Positions 45,065-57,626 are shown, numbered from the stretch's first letter. The stretch: 64,000 nt of DNA from Halictus rubicundus (GCF_050948215.1 NW_027488624.1:496001-560000); one strand, 5' to 3'. The notes: a model not told the origin generated them from the letters alone. Numbers and translations are program-made.

Positions 45065-46225
45065 AAGATAAATGGACGTACACTAGCCTCTCGACTGTAC
45101 CGTAAAATTGTAGACGCCCGGAAAATAAAAATTTCTTTCTGTAATTGTTTTTTTATCTGTTTGGTCTATCTTTGAACATATATGAACCATGTTTTACTGT
45201 ACATTTCTTATAGATTCAAGGTTCATAATTATTAAAATTTTATTATTTTATACATTTATTAGACTATCATTATTTTATGTAGCCATTGAATTGTCATACT
45301 TTACATATTTATGAAACTAGTATATTGAAAACATTTTCATTTCTACGTTATACTTGCGACGTACAAACATAAACTTATTTATTTTAAACAATTTAGTGAT
45401 ATAATAATTGTAGACCATAAATGGGGAAATAATTACAACATACATACAGTCGCGTCTGTATTTAAGTTGACGCGGTCGAATTCCAAGAACCCGTTGCTTT
45501 GTTTTTCTAATGCACATGTTGTACTTGATCTTCTCGTCCTTTGCTTCTGTTACCATTGAGCATGACCACTGTCGCAGTTAAGCACAAAGTTTCGAAGCGA
45601 AGGATCGCAGTAAGCGTAGTAATTACAAATATCTGAAATCCTTGTCCATATTTTACCAGCCGGAAAGTAAGTTGAAGCAAATAATTTGTTCATTTTCCAA
45701 TCAAAATTCATGGTGTATAATTACTTTTTGATAATAATAGTCATAAAAAGTTTAATTGTAAACCTAGATAAAACCATTTAAAGCATGATCATGCTTGCAA
45801 AGAAGCTATTCTGAAACGAAAACTATAAACTACAGAATAAACTATCACTCATTTTTCCTCGTTATCGAGTTCAATACGTGCATGCACCTTCTGCATTCCC
45901 TTGCTAAAGCCAGACTGGTTATCCGGTACCATTTCATTTCCTTCTTTAGCCTATTTGCAAATACTGACACGTACGTATATTTTATATCCTGTCACATTAA
46001 CGTCGCTTCTCTATAATCCTCTAGTCTCCTGTGCATCTGCCTCTTTCATTATTCGAATCCCTCCTCATCGATTCCTCTTATATTTTTGTACATTATTTGT
46101 AGAGTATTTTCCTTATCATAACTCACGATTCGTTTTATATGTGATTGTAGCACTGACGCTCTACACTCGCACGGCCGTCAGCAAGTCTTCCTAGACCCAG
46201 CTTCACAGTTTCAAGGAAAACGACA
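45065..46225. other. AT-rich noncoding DNA, no gene recognised
   Basis: Frames 45317-45556 (minus), 45795-46016 and 45901-46194 overlap or are hydrophobic without a signature. Confidence 0.4.
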
Positions 46226-46779
46226 AATGTTGTTCCGTCTCAAGACGAAACATATGTTTTATTATATGCAAACATCTGGATGGCAGAATTCGGTTTACCT
46301 TCGGTTTGCCACTTTTCCAATTGTACTAGCAATTAAGGTAGCGGCCCGGGACAAGGTATACAACACCTTAAGAGCCCATCGAGTGAGGGTACCACGCGGC
46401 CACCTCGGACTCTTCCCATACCCAAGGGGGTGAGATTGCTGGTAAACGCGCGCACGAGGTTACCCTCCCTTTGGCAAAGGGAGGCGTTGACAAAAGTCAA
46501 TCACCAATCACAGGCAAATTAGAAGACAGCGTGACTAGCTGCAAAGAGACACAAGAGACGACATGTCAATCGATCAACCACTCTAACGCAGTCAAGTTCA
46601 AGGCAATTAGTCTTCCTCCAATCGACTAAAAGTGTAGAATCGGAGTCCAGTATCGAAAATTTCCCGTATTCTTTATTCTTCGGCTCTGTAGCGTCAGTGT
46701 CGAAGGTGCAAGCCGACACGCACAAGAGTGTCCTTTGCAGAAGCTGCACGAATCACAAGGTGCACGACTAAACAAATGT
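46226..46779 (+). mobile_element. Solo LTR, family 2
   Basis: A 544-base LTR at 46231-46774, TGTTCCGTC...CTAAACA, between exact AATGT duplications (46226-46230, 46775-46779). It matches the nested copy at 39790-42730 in reverse orientation, including cgcacaagagtgtcctttgc and gagggtaccacgcggccacc. An AATAAA-like word does not clearly define the R region. No internal retrotransposon sequence adjoins it. Confidence 0.85.
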
Positions 46780-47465
46780 AGAATGTATTGAATAAACTGT
46801 GAGGTGTCATGAAATATTTTGTAAATGTTTTTAATGTAAACTTTTTAAAAATAGTGTACTCTAGTATATATTATGAAATAAATTAACTAAATAACCATTT
46901 TTACGTAAATATTAGAAATGTGTCTGGGTCTAAAAAGACCTACCGGTGCGACTGCCGTCAGCGTAAAATTTCGTCAGAGTCAAACACAGGGTGAGTCACG
47001 GAAAAGATAACACTTGATTTTCTCTGTTGGTATGAAAGATAAACGTAAGTTTCAAAAGTGAAATGAAACCGTTCAAAGGGGGCAATATAATGATATCGAT
47101 CGATTGTGCGATCAACATTTTATTTTACGTCATTTCAAGGTCATCGATATTTTTTTTAATGCAACAATGTATGTTTAATCTCATTATGCGATGGCTAATG
47201 CCGAGACGAGTTCAACGACCTAGGGCACTATGATCTTGAAATGATCTTAAGTCCATAAATCTGAGTTCCATTACACAAAATCCCAACGTTTCAAATTGAA
47301 ATTCCTGAGCGCCTGGTGAAAGATAATCTCCATCTAAATGTATTCAAACAATACACAACTTTGAAACATTTACTACGTGTCATTGTCGTCTACTCATTGC
47401 AGCAGTGTATCAGTATCAGTTCGTCGATAGACGTCTCAATGTGCATTCTTCAACACAAGAAAAGA
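46780..47465. other. Noncoding DNA including a transposon left end
   Basis: 46988 onwards (acagggtgagtcacggaaaa ... ggggcaatataatg ... gtcatttcaaggtcatcg) shares its phrase order with the arms of the element at 53680-54329 and probably is the end of the element whose transposase debris follows. Confidence 0.4.
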
Positions 47466-47810
47466 TCGATTTAATTGTTGTGTATAATGAGAGTCATCAG
47501 TGACTTAGAGGAGCCGTTTGTCTGCATGAGGAGCAATTGCCTGAACGCAATTGTCCGTACCCTTCGAATTATTCAATTAAAAAATTTAATGAGACTGGTA
47601 GTGTCGAAAATAAAAGATATGGGCGAACGTAAACTGCAACAAATTCAGCAAATACGGTGAATATTTTAATTACAGTAAATATGAATCCACACATTAAGAG
47701 TAGACAGCTCGTTCGAGAAAGTGGAATTAGCCAGTCAAAAATTATGCTTTTATACGAATACTGTATTCCCAAAAATTGCATCTCTATTACATATCAGTTC
47801 ATCAAGAATT
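47466..47810 (+). pseudogene. DUF4817-type transposase N-terminal remnant
   Basis: Across several frames one reads VYNESHQ, then FNETGSVENKRYGR, then NPHIKSRQLVRESGISQSKI and a decayed HKHKFHPYHIS-like part. This is the DNA-binding half of the same superfamily as 19450-20290. At least two frame changes occur, one near 47500 and one near 47660, and similarity stops abruptly near 47810. The catalytic half is missing. Nonfunctional. Confidence 0.6.
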
Positions 47811-48230
47811 CCAGAACCCCAGGGGTTCGCAGGCCAATGCTAGAGCCTGGCAGGTTCCTGGCGTGGCGGCACGAAGGCAGAATGAACAAGATGTATTTAT
47901 TTAAAAAGCTATCAACCAGAACTTTTCAGAGTTCGTCGTGGTAATAGATGAGGAATACGTTGTTAGGAGAGTCCCCCCTATCTTTTGACTCAAACCTGAA
48001 CTTTCTCGCATGTTTAGTTTTTGCGTAACACGTCATTTTTTATCAAAATCATGCATTTTTACAGAAACCAATGTTTATCGAGAACGATGCGTGATAGAGC
48101 AATTCTGCTTTCTAGACTTCGTTTTAGAATGACAAAGTTTAGAATCACCCAACAGGTATTGCATAACACAAAAAAAGTTTTGTTTTGTTGGACAGTGTAA
48201 TTTTATAAAATAATTCCTCATTTTTCCGTT
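47811..48230. other. Noncoding DNA, no gene recognised
   Basis: Junction sequence between transposase debris and a LINE remnant. Similarity to the transposase ends at ccagaaccccaggggttcgc. Confidence 0.35.
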
Positions 48231-48850
48231 TTTATCTTTTCAGGTTCCTCCCCATTTTCCTTTCTCTCATTATTAAATATGTTCGAAAGTTATGTGTATT
48301 TACGTTTGCCTCTTCTGCCTCCTTCGATATCTCTTCTAATTATTCTTCTCCGTTTCTCTCATAAATAGCTGCTGGTCCATTTTCGTATTTATCCTCTCTT
48401 CCTTTCCTTCTCCTCAATTTCCTTAATTCCCTCGTCAGCTCTGACCCCTTGTCCAATACAGTCCCTCCGTTCCTTCTGTTTCTCCCTCTCCCCTCCCCCT
48501 CTCACTCCTCCTTCAATCATCCCCTGCATTTCTTTCCTGCTCCCCCCTGCAAATCTATATCTTCCCCACCTTCCACTCTTTGTCTCTCCCACTTTACCTC
48601 TCATCCTCACACATTAGGTGCACCTCCGCTGGTTAATGGTCGAATTCCACTCCCTCCCCGTCTACCGTTTTTCTACCTCCCCATATGGATGTCTATCTCC
48701 AGCCGCATAATCTATTACCGATTTCTCTCCTACCTCTGTAAGAACCCACTTTCTCACGTCTTCCTCATCTCTTTTCTTTTTTTTCGCGTCAACATCCTTC
48801 CTCTGTACATTCCCCATGACAATTCCTCTATCCTTATTTATTAACCCCTT
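48231..48850 (-). pseudogene. LINE endonuclease-region remnant
   Basis: On the minus strand the sequence is purine-rich. Near 48760-48690 it reads WVLTEVGEKSVIDYAAGD, then, with a frame change, VDGEGVEFDH followed by a stop and PAEVHL. These correspond to the SVIDYV-GD and V-SDHQPL segments at the end of the apurinic-like endonuclease of jockey/R1/I-type LINEs. Downstream to 48250 are charged, Arg/Glu-rich stretches. Stops and shifts abolish function. The 131-codon plus-strand frame at 48449-48844 is a shadow. Confidence 0.5.
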
Positions 48851-51545
48851 GCCATATAATATCGAACCCGACCCACGATGGACATTTCAAATAGAATTTC
48901 CTATACAGGAGTGATATTTGCTTCTTTCAACCCTCGAACAGCGGACCATTTTTATATAGTTTAGGACCATTCACTGCTCCATTTATAAATTTTTTGAAAT
49001 ATATTTTTGTAGGTACTTCTTGTATATTAAATTCGTAAAAATAGTTTAATCATAGGCATTAAAAGAATGCAACTGAAGGAAGTATTAAGGATTTCGAGAC
49101 CGATCTTACACACAAATTTTAGGAATTTTTTTCAGAAGAACTATTGAACTTTGGGCATCAGAATTTTGCACACGCATTTATGGATATTTTGGAGTATATA
49201 CGTTATTTTTTAAATTAAAAATATATTTTTTTATAGAGTATGTTTTAAGATACATGTGTTGACTGCTGCCATTATTCCGGTCCATCTACTGATCAAAAAC
49301 AAAAAAATGAGGAAATATATTAATCGAACCTTGATTATATAGAGCCTTGATTGTATAGAACCTTGATTATTTACAAAATGGTGGCATTTTCAATTCAGGT
49401 TATTAATGTTTTTATATTTTCCGTCTTCAGCACGTTAAACGAATAAGAAGAAAACGACGGATTTTAACAGGGTATGTGCTGAAGATCCTTTAGAACTTTC
49501 AAGTCAATTGGTTAACTAGAAGTTTCCAGCAGTTTCGGAAAAAGAGTGGTTTCGAGAAAAACATTCTTCAAACGCCTATAGTTATGTTAATATTATGAAG
49601 TCAAACAAATCCTTTTGCACACATATCCTGCAACACTTGTACTTGAAAATGAAAAACCAGAATAAGTACTGGCGTTAAGTGACTTGCGATTATATGAGAA
49701 AGAAAAAGAAAGGAATCCCTGGTCACGGAAATGTTCGGTGGATGATATGAACTTTGGTGACGGCTTGAACAGTATGTGTTATCTTAAGAGCTCTCCAGCA
49801 GCGAGCATAGAAGGTGACACGAAGTCCTTAGATTCAGATCAAGTTGAAGTTTGATGGGTCTTCGGATACGAGCGCAAATCGTAAAAGCTTGAAACAGTAC
49901 CGCCTAAATCGAACGAAAGATCTTTATACCTGAAGGATAAGCTACTATTCAGTCTGCCGTCACGACTTTGCTCCTCTGTTCTTGGTTTTATAAGAGAATC
50001 TAGAGAGGGAAAATAAGATGAAACGTTAACTTACGATCAATGACAATTTTAGGGCAAATCCTAGTTTACCCAGGGTCTTCAATTTCGGTGCGTTTGACCT
50101 GCAAACAGGATTGGCCAGACGTTGCCGAGGCTTACTTCTGACGTCAATCCGTAAATCATGATCTCATTTTCATTGAGAGCTACAGTGGATCCAAGAAGTA
50201 TTTGAATTTTTCATTTTTATTATTAATTTTATTCTAGTCATGATGTAGTGGACGAGAAACTGAAGGCGCGTTTTTTCTCAAAAAATGCTAGGTATATACA
50301 TTCTGCGGAAACTCTGAAAAATTTTTTTCGATCACTGAAATTACCATAGATTTAAAGATTAAAGCTTTCTATTTACAACAACACCTTAAAAATTGTTATA
50401 CGAATCTGTTTTCGGATACGCTTGAATGTGCAGTATTTTTTCATCGGTTATTTTAGAATTTTTGTTGAAAGACAAAAACATAAACAATCTTTGAAGTATG
50501 AATTATTTACAAAACGAAAGAGTGAAAATGAAGAAAAATAACATGTTCGTGCTAATCCCGAAATCTTTGTACGACTTCGACAATCGATGGAAATGCGCAT
50601 CCCTGCGTGCATGGAATGACGCAACACCTTCCTTCAATTCAGCTTTCAACGTTAACCGTTCCGGAACCTACATACATACGTTTGAATAAACACTTTTGCT
50701 ATTTCAACGTGTACAATATGTAAAAATCATAATAAACCAACCTTATTTTTTCAACTGGTATTTTCTGCCCCTTTTTAATCGAATTTCACATTTTTTATGT
50801 ACTAGCATTGCGCATAGCTATCATGCCTTATTTTTCACGACCTACGCAGCCGATTCAATGCGCAATATTGAATGTCGGTTTTATTCTCAGTGACGATATA
50901 AAAAAATCATATTATCTTGCGCAGCGCTAAAATTTCTCACTATTCCATTTCGAGGAAGAAAAAAAAATCTGAACTAATAAACATTAGTACATTGTTCGCG
51001 TAAAACGAAGAAATAGAATACATTCGAGAAAGATTCGAATAGCATTTAAATATACTCAAGACAAATTGTTTTCTGGTGTTTTTGCTTATGAATAACAAAA
51101 TATATTAATTTACTTCTAACAAATACTGAAAATACGGCACGAGAGAGATACGAGGCTTTTAATACTTCTAACAATTTTTCTAACATTTCTCGCTGTTAAA
51201 TAGAATTAGATGACTTTCTGTGATATTTTGCAATAAATATTCAACTAATTAGAGAGTTTTGAAAATTTACAAAAACGCGGAACTTAATTCATTTACTTCA
51301 ATTATTTACTCTTAAGGGCCCCAATAATTTTTAGATCACATCGAACTGAGAAAACAATTTTTTTAGGACAAAAGGACCAAAATAGTAATATACAGTAAAC
51401 ATCGTCTGAACACGTCATGAAAAATATATATTTGTTGTCAAAACTTCTTAGTTCTACCAAAGCGTCATCTACATTAATCCCCTCCTTCATACTTTACTTA
51501 AATCATCAGTGGGTGTCTTTCCAATTTTGAACGCCAGCGATGAAG
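48851..51545. other. Noncoding DNA, no gene recognised
   Basis: 48842 starts TTAACCCCTTGCCATA, possibly a piggyBac-like end without partner. 49690-50170 is less AT-rich and single-copy-looking. Frames at 50498-50689 and 50696-50893 have no domains. Confidence 0.35.
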
Positions 51546-51782
51546 TAAAGGCCGCCCACACACTCTCCGTCTTATCGTCCCTTTTGCTTGTCACAAGTCA
51601 CAAGTTGCACTGCAAGACGGAAAAAATCAACATCATGGTGATTGCGTTCATGCCGGACAATATTGACGGAACGCACGCTCCAAAACGTACAATTTTGCCA
51701 CACATAAGCCCCGCTTTGCATTACAACTTATGACTGCGCAAGCAAAAGGGACAACAAGATGGAGCGTGTGTAGCAGCCTTTA
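51546..51782. mobile_element. TA-flanked miniature element, family M5
   Basis: Inverted ends aaggccgcccacacactc and gagcgtgtgtagcagcctt, with inner pairing cgtcccttttgcttg/caagcaaaagggac and catcacaagttgc/ttacaacttatg, enclose 233 bases between TA at 51546-51547 and 51781-51782. The 74-codon frame at 51509-51733 lies inside and is not supported. Confidence 0.65.
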
Positions 51783-53679
51783 ATCGTCCTCCTCAAATGA
51801 AAATAACAGAACGGTGTTTTTAAATTTGCCCGACATTTTCAGCGGTTCGTATTTCATCCACTCATTTTCGCATAAATGCATAAAATCCGTAGTCTAGTAA
51901 CAACAAATTCGATGACAAATTAACTCGTCGTGCTCAGTTAAAAGTTCAATGTACAAAAAATTTCAGTGTATATTGTATATGAAAAATTGTCTATCCAAAA
52001 ACATTTATCCGGTACTATATTCCTGTAAACGATAAACCGCTAGTAAAAACAGTTTTAAAACGGAAATTAAATCAACCCGGGATCCATTACTTAATCCCGG
52101 ACAAAAAGCATCGAGTAAGTTGAGGGGGGGGGGCGGGGCTGTTTGTTATCCCACAGCCGTTCTCTTCCGTCCCTCTTTGTTCATCAAAACGAAGAATCAA
52201 TATAAATCACCTGCTCGCAAACAGCTCCATCCGAGCTAGAAATCAAAGCGCATGCAACGGCGTGCCGGGCGCAACGCAGCGCAATGCAGCGCAGCGGCCA
52301 GCTAAATAATATCCAACGTGGAGCCAGCCGGTTGCTAGACGATACAGCCGTTGTCCCAGATCGTAATATCGCTTTAATTATGTGCACCGTATTTGCGCCA
52401 GGTCGCGTTATTAATTTCAGGTCCTCGTACAGAGAGACTTACCATTACGAGCTCGGAGGTTACGTTGGGGATCTCGTCAGGCCTGTGCCATGAAACGACG
52501 CCGACGAGCCGGGCAACGAAGAGGGTGGCGCAGGTTAGGGGTTGTTGGCTCCTCTCTCAGAGTACTAGTCGACAGCGTGTGCTGCTGGCCGCATTGCATT
52601 CGCCTAACGCGACATACGGCTCATCTTCGAGATGTTATTGCGCAACGAAAGCGCCCCGTCGTCGTCCTGCCGTATGCAAATTATTTCGAGCGGCAAACTA
52701 AACAGCTCAAACTGGGACGTAGATGCTACCCGCAAGATAAGTCGGTCCCGTCGACGACGCAAGTCGAGAGAATCCCGTTCGTAAATCATCGTGTACCAGC
52801 TCACTGTTACCTCGTGACACATACCGTTACGTTACTGCAAAAATAATTGCGGTTTTATGTCTTGAATTTCAAGGAGGCGAGAGGGGAGGGGCAATACACC
52901 TACGAGGTCGAGAAGTGAGCTTACTTTGAGAATTTATTAACCCAACAAATGGTTACATTAAAAAAACATTTGGTACATAAGTTGTGTCGTACTTTCACTT
53001 ATAAAATACGACATTTTCGTTAAAAAATATCCAATAGAAGTGGAACGGAAACCACGTTTATGAGACAGTTTTTCAAAACGGTAACCATCATATCTCAAAA
53101 ACTAGACCAATATTTTTTAAATATTTTACAGGAATACTTGACATAATTATCTATTTTTTGTCGTAAGATTTTGTTCCTAAATATCATAGTTTTTTTTTTA
53201 AATAGAAGACTATCATATTTTTCGCGAAAAAACGACCCCTTTTACGTTGAAATGTCCGCTATTTTGTGAAAAATGGAGAAAACCGAATTTTTCCTTTTTT
53301 CATTCGAGTAAGAATAGCGAAGGTATTATACAATGGTTACCACAAACGTCTTCGTGGAATTTAACTCGAAGGAAAATTTAAGCTTTAACTCGAAGGATGG
53401 AAACTTTAAATGTTTTATGTTGAGGGAACTATTTTTAAGGTATTACAGGGACGGCAATAAATCTTTATTGAAAATGAGCTATAACATTATTACATTATCA
53501 AGGATTAAATTACGCAGCATTTCTTAACTACCTTCGAAACGGCTGTTATGTCTCAGAGCAGGTAATCGAGGATCGCCATAACCATGACAACTCAGATCCC
53601 CGATGACAGCCTCAAGAGATCGTATACTGGAATTTGTGGTCAGTTACACATCATACGCGACGAAATTTCGTTTTTGATG
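51783..53679. other. Noncoding DNA with a GC-rich block at 52120-52860
   Basis: It contains a G-run (gttgagggggggggg near 52118) and a CpG-rich block from 52190 to 52850 with no partner in the window. Overlapping frames on both strands (52393-52701, 52490-52846) are arginine-rich through composition. The block reads like conserved regulatory or untranslated-exon DNA but has no proof. 52920-53530 is AT-rich. Confidence 0.35.
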
Positions 53680-54329
53680 TACAGGATGTCCCACATAAAT
53701 GGGAACACCTAAATACCTTTCGTATTTACAGTCTTATCAGAAAACTTCAGAGGACAAAGTGACACTACTGCAGGGGGCAATATAATGGTGAAGAAAAAAA
53801 TTTTTTATGTCGTGTTTTTTTAATGAAATAGAATAGTACGATATATTTTTTACGATAGCATGATAGACAATAAAAAACTGAATTTAGTGGATACCACCTT
53901 TTTGACCTTGAAATGACCTTGAGCAAGAATAATCACGTTGAAGCGGATGAAATGTAGAAGTTTAAAACTTACGTGTTTCAGCAAAGATTGCGCGTTGTTT
54001 ACGTCGGGTTGACCTTTACATATCATAGTAAATGTTCGAAGGTCATTGGTAATTGAATCGCTCAAGGTCATTTCAAAGTCAAAAAGGTGGTATCCACTAA
54101 ATTCAGTTTTTTATTGTCTATCGTGCTATCGTAAAAAAATATACTATTCCATTTAAAAAAACATCGGTGACCTTGAAATTTCATTAGAAAACACGACATC
54201 AAAAAAATTTTTCTTCACCATTATATTGCCCCCTGCAATAGTGTCACTTTGTCCTCCGAAGTTTTCTGATAGGACTGTAAATACGAAAGATATTTAGGTG
54301 GGACTCCCATTTATGTGGGACACCCTGTA
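53680..54329. mobile_element. TA-flanked long-arm fold-back element, family M6
   Basis: Ends TACAGGATGTCCCACATAAA (53680) and ttatgtgggacaccctgta (to 54329) begin arms of about 250 bases that pair over almost their full length (gcagggggcaatataatgg with ccattatattgccccctgc; gtggataccacctttttga with tcaaaaaggtggtatccac). The central ~125 bases are unpaired. TA at both ends suggests Tc1/mariner-type mobilisation. Noncoding; transcription would give a long hairpin RNA. Confidence 0.8.
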
Positions 54330-55788
54330 TAATTCATTACTAAAATAGCAATATTCACACATCCCAGGACAATCGAGTAACGCAGGAACTTCCCAATCGA
54401 TATAACTAAACCGCCTTTATGCGTTTGACAGGTAAGTTTTGAAAACGTTAATGAAATGGAACATTTAATAAAACAATTTATTAAACTGTTACGAAACATG
54501 CAGTACAAAAAGCACTGTTTTCGTGAATGTAAAAGAAATGTAAGGCCTCAAACTGGCTGTATAAAAAGTTAATTGCATTTCAATTGACCTTTTTACCGTT
54601 TCAATTCCATAGCCACTAACACACAAGTTATGAATACGCTGACCTTTCCGCGTTTATAGCGGATAAAATTTATTAAAAATTGATTAAAGACAAAGTTAAT
54701 TGCAATTAAATATACTTTTATATTGTTTTTCATTATTTAATTATTTAATATTAAATTTAATATTTAATATTATCTAATATTAAAACGTCCTACTAGATAA
54801 TACATAGAAAAATATATCAATCTATCCAAAAAAACGGAGTTGACCTCCATATGTTTTCATTAAACATAACGCTTGGACCAGTGAATTCCTCGCCTTAAAA
54901 CTTCAATTTTTGGCATTTTCTCATCAAGGTGTACAGGATTATATAGTAAAAAGTTAACAATTTCTGGGTTACCAAGGTGAAGTTAAGCCAAATAATCCAA
55001 TCACGCTTTCTACTGATATTGTACCTTCGATACGAATACAATAAAATACACGCTTTGGAAATGAATTTCGCTGTGCTGACCTTTTGACTTGGAAGGAACG
55101 GTGTCGTGTGAAAAGATTGAATTCTTCGCTGTGGCATGAAATATAGATATCCTCTATCGTTCTGCTGTTCATTGTGCAGGCGCAAATTGGTTACGGGTCC
55201 AACCAATATAGTGGCCAGGTTCTATTATTTTTACCGATGTAATTTCTCCTCGTTTTCCAGACAGTTTGGTTGGTCGTCTCGCGGAAAATGCAGCCGCGGA
55301 TTGCGGTTACCGTGAAAATAAATAATCCCCGAAGTCTCTTCCGTTTCTCGTTTCGTTCCGCTTCGCGTGTCTCGTGTCTGTTACCTTTTTTATCGTGATA
55401 CCGTCATCTCGTTACACTGTTCCGGCTTTTCCGTCCTCGTTTCGTGGTTCTGCTGCTTCTATCATCCACGCATCCTTCTACCTGAATGTAATATGGTGTT
55501 TTTGAAAATCATCGGATGACAAATCGCGCGCTTGTTTATCGAGCCGTGGCCCAAAAAACAAATCCGGAGAACACGGCGATGACCCGGATGGCCGTTTCGA
55601 GGAAGGCGATAATTACACGGGTCTTCATTTTCTAACAACTGATAATAAGTTCATAAAAAAATTAGTTCCAACAAAATTTTAATTTAAATTATTAGTTATT
55701 AGTTTGTGGGGTATTATGGTATATTACGTATTTATGCAAATAATCGGCAGTTCACAAACGTAGCGGAAAATGGTTCACGTAGAGTTGA
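54330..55788. other. Noncoding DNA, no gene recognised
   Basis: 54700-54790 is nearly pure A/T with ttaatatt repeats. Near 54780-54850 phrases of family M3 recur (aaaaacggagttgacctcc). 55240-55640 is CpG-richer and single-copy-looking. The 103-codon minus frame at 54895-55206 has no domain. Confidence 0.35.
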
Positions 55789-56325
55789 ATGGTATTGAAG
55801 TGGGTAAGGAGATATAAAATAGCAGAGATTGTCCTCGCTTCGTTTATTACTAATATCGATAAGCGCGAATGTCAGTGCAGTGCTGGTGTTGTTGTCTCGG
55901 AAGCTTACAATCGACTGGCGACTCTCGTTGCAATCTTAAACACGACGGAGTTAGAAAAGGCAAAAAGATAGGAGAGAAAAAGAAAAGAGAATAGAAAAGG
56001 AAAAATTGAGAAGACAGTGACAGCGATAGGGACAGCGGAAAAGAGTCATAAACAGAGAAAGCTAAGAGGTAGGCGAAGGACCGAGACTAACGAAAACCAG
56101 AACCCTGGCGACGTTCTCAAGGATGCATTGGAAATTCGTGAAGGGCCGGTTACCAAACGTGCGACTAGCAGACAGGAAATAGAGAATAATAGCGTGACAG
56201 AGTTGGAAAGGAAAGAGAAATTCTTAGAAGAAATATATGCATTGGCGTACGTGGTGATATTGCCACCACAGTATCAAGAAGGGCACATTCTGACGTTAAC
56301 AGTCTTTTTATTAATTAACATTTGA
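55789..56325 (+). CDS. Hypothetical charged frames, possible exon or transposon leader
   Basis: Two plus-strand frames, 55789-55971 (60 codons) and 56017-56325 (102 codons), lie 45 bases apart. The second is Lys/Arg/Glu-rich (KSHKQRKLRGRRRTETNENQ, later RQEIENNSVTELERKEKFLE) and could form a coiled coil. It ends at a fold-back repeat that begins near 56325. No known family is recognised. The second frame could start at its ATG (56017) or be part of a spliced exon. Purine-rich LINE or Gag-like sequence is an alternative. Confidence 0.15.
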
Positions 56326-56775
56326 TAATTAACTTTTTCAAAAAATGGAAACCTATTTTGTTGCCTCATTTAATGCATCTTGATATTCTTTACAAGAAAG
56401 TGACGTACTTACGAGAAGACCTACTTACATGAAAAAATGATTTATTTAAGAGATATGAGAGGTTCAATGTGACGATCATTTACAACTTAACATCCGCAAA
56501 TATTGGAGAAGTATTTTAGAAGAGAAGAAGAGACGGGAAGACAAATAATGAAGAAGTATCGATTTTTTCACATAAGTAGGTTAACACTTTCTTGTAAAGA
56601 TTATCAAGATTCGTTAAGTGTTACAACAAGAAATATATGTTTCCATTTTAAAAAAAGTTAATGACCTTTATATATCCTGTACGTGTCCACCTATAAAAAA
56701 AACTATTAACATCAGAATGTGCCCCTCTTGATACCATGTAAATCAAGTGGTAATATGCGGAGACCTACCCTCTAT
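56325..56775. mobile_element. Fold-back repeat, family M3
   Basis: ttaactttttcaaaaaatgg at 56330 pairs with ccattttaaaaaaagttaat near 56655, and gatattctttacaagaaagt with ctttcttgtaaagattatc. The right side continues with cctgtacgtgtccacctata and ends near ctaccctctataat, like 30930-31195. Noncoding. Confidence 0.55.
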
Positions 56776-57400
56776 AATTTCTTTTGAACTCTTTCCACGT
56801 AACGCTATTATCATTTGAAAATCTATATGTATAAATGTTCAAATCGCTTGATAATTTTAGTGGTGCTGTAGTTATGCCAGACAGTGTATCTAGCTGTATA
56901 CGTGTATGCGTACCTAATCCATATGTACTACCATAAATTAAAAGTTTCATGAATCATTCTGTTTCTGAATGAAAATAATAACACGAATATTGATGTTCTT
57001 AACGCGAAAAAAGAGACACGTGGTCCACATTCTTTTAAGTGTGAATAGAAGTGATTCAGACGGTTTTCCTTGCCATTATAACAGATTTTTTAAAATTCTT
57101 AAGGAAAGTAATCCGAATGAACTATGAACTTTCGGTTACCACGACGGTTTCGAGAAGGGGTCAAACTTTCAGACCTATGTACTTACTGTATATTATAGAA
57201 ATGCAGCAACGTCAGGAGCAGTTGTTGCAAACTTTACTCCGTAACATCACATCGTCCTATGCTTTCGACGATGCTCCGGAAGTTTCGGTATCAATACGCT
57301 ACGTACAGCCTGGTGTAAAGACCTTTAATTGATTTCTCATCGTATGTCGTTACTACCGACTAAATTCCGTTGGCAGAGTTGAAGTTGTGGGGCTAGTACA
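56776..57400. other. Noncoding DNA, no confirmed gene
   Basis: A 93-codon plus frame at 57051-57332 includes EMQQRQEQLLQTLLRNI, faintly like the glutamine-rich start of retroviral-type Gag proteins, but nothing around it supports a retrotransposon. Confidence 0.3.
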
Positions 57401-57626
57401 TTAACACTAGATTTACGGGACCCGTCAAAATGACGGGTTCTAATATTTTTAATTAAATATTATTAAGATTCTAAGGATGCATACATAAGAAATTATTTAG
57501 AAAATTTATTTCTTTAGGTATATATTATTTTAAAAATATTACTAAAAATGTGGGTAGCACGTTCTTGTTATTTTTATGAAGTAATGCAAAATAGTCGCTT
57601 TTAGTGCTCCGTAAACCTAGTGTTAA
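57401..57626. mobile_element. TTAA-flanked miniature element, piggyBac-like
   Basis: TTAACACTAGATTTACGGGA at the left and ccgtaaacctagtgTTAA at the right are inverted, with TTAA at each end (57401-57404, 57623-57626). A palindrome acccgtcaaaatgacgggt sits inside the left end. Related copies lie at 44857-45064 and, decayed, at 14917-15127. Noncoding, 226 bases. Confidence 0.65.

Noticed and set aside
48449..48844. 131-codon serine/proline/leucine-rich plus frame
   Set aside because: It is the antisense of a purine-rich LINE remnant whose endonuclease motifs are readable on the minus strand.
57190..57240. Gag-like QQRQEQLLQTLL motif
   Set aside because: Too short, and there are no LTRs, zinc knuckles or pol sequence nearby.
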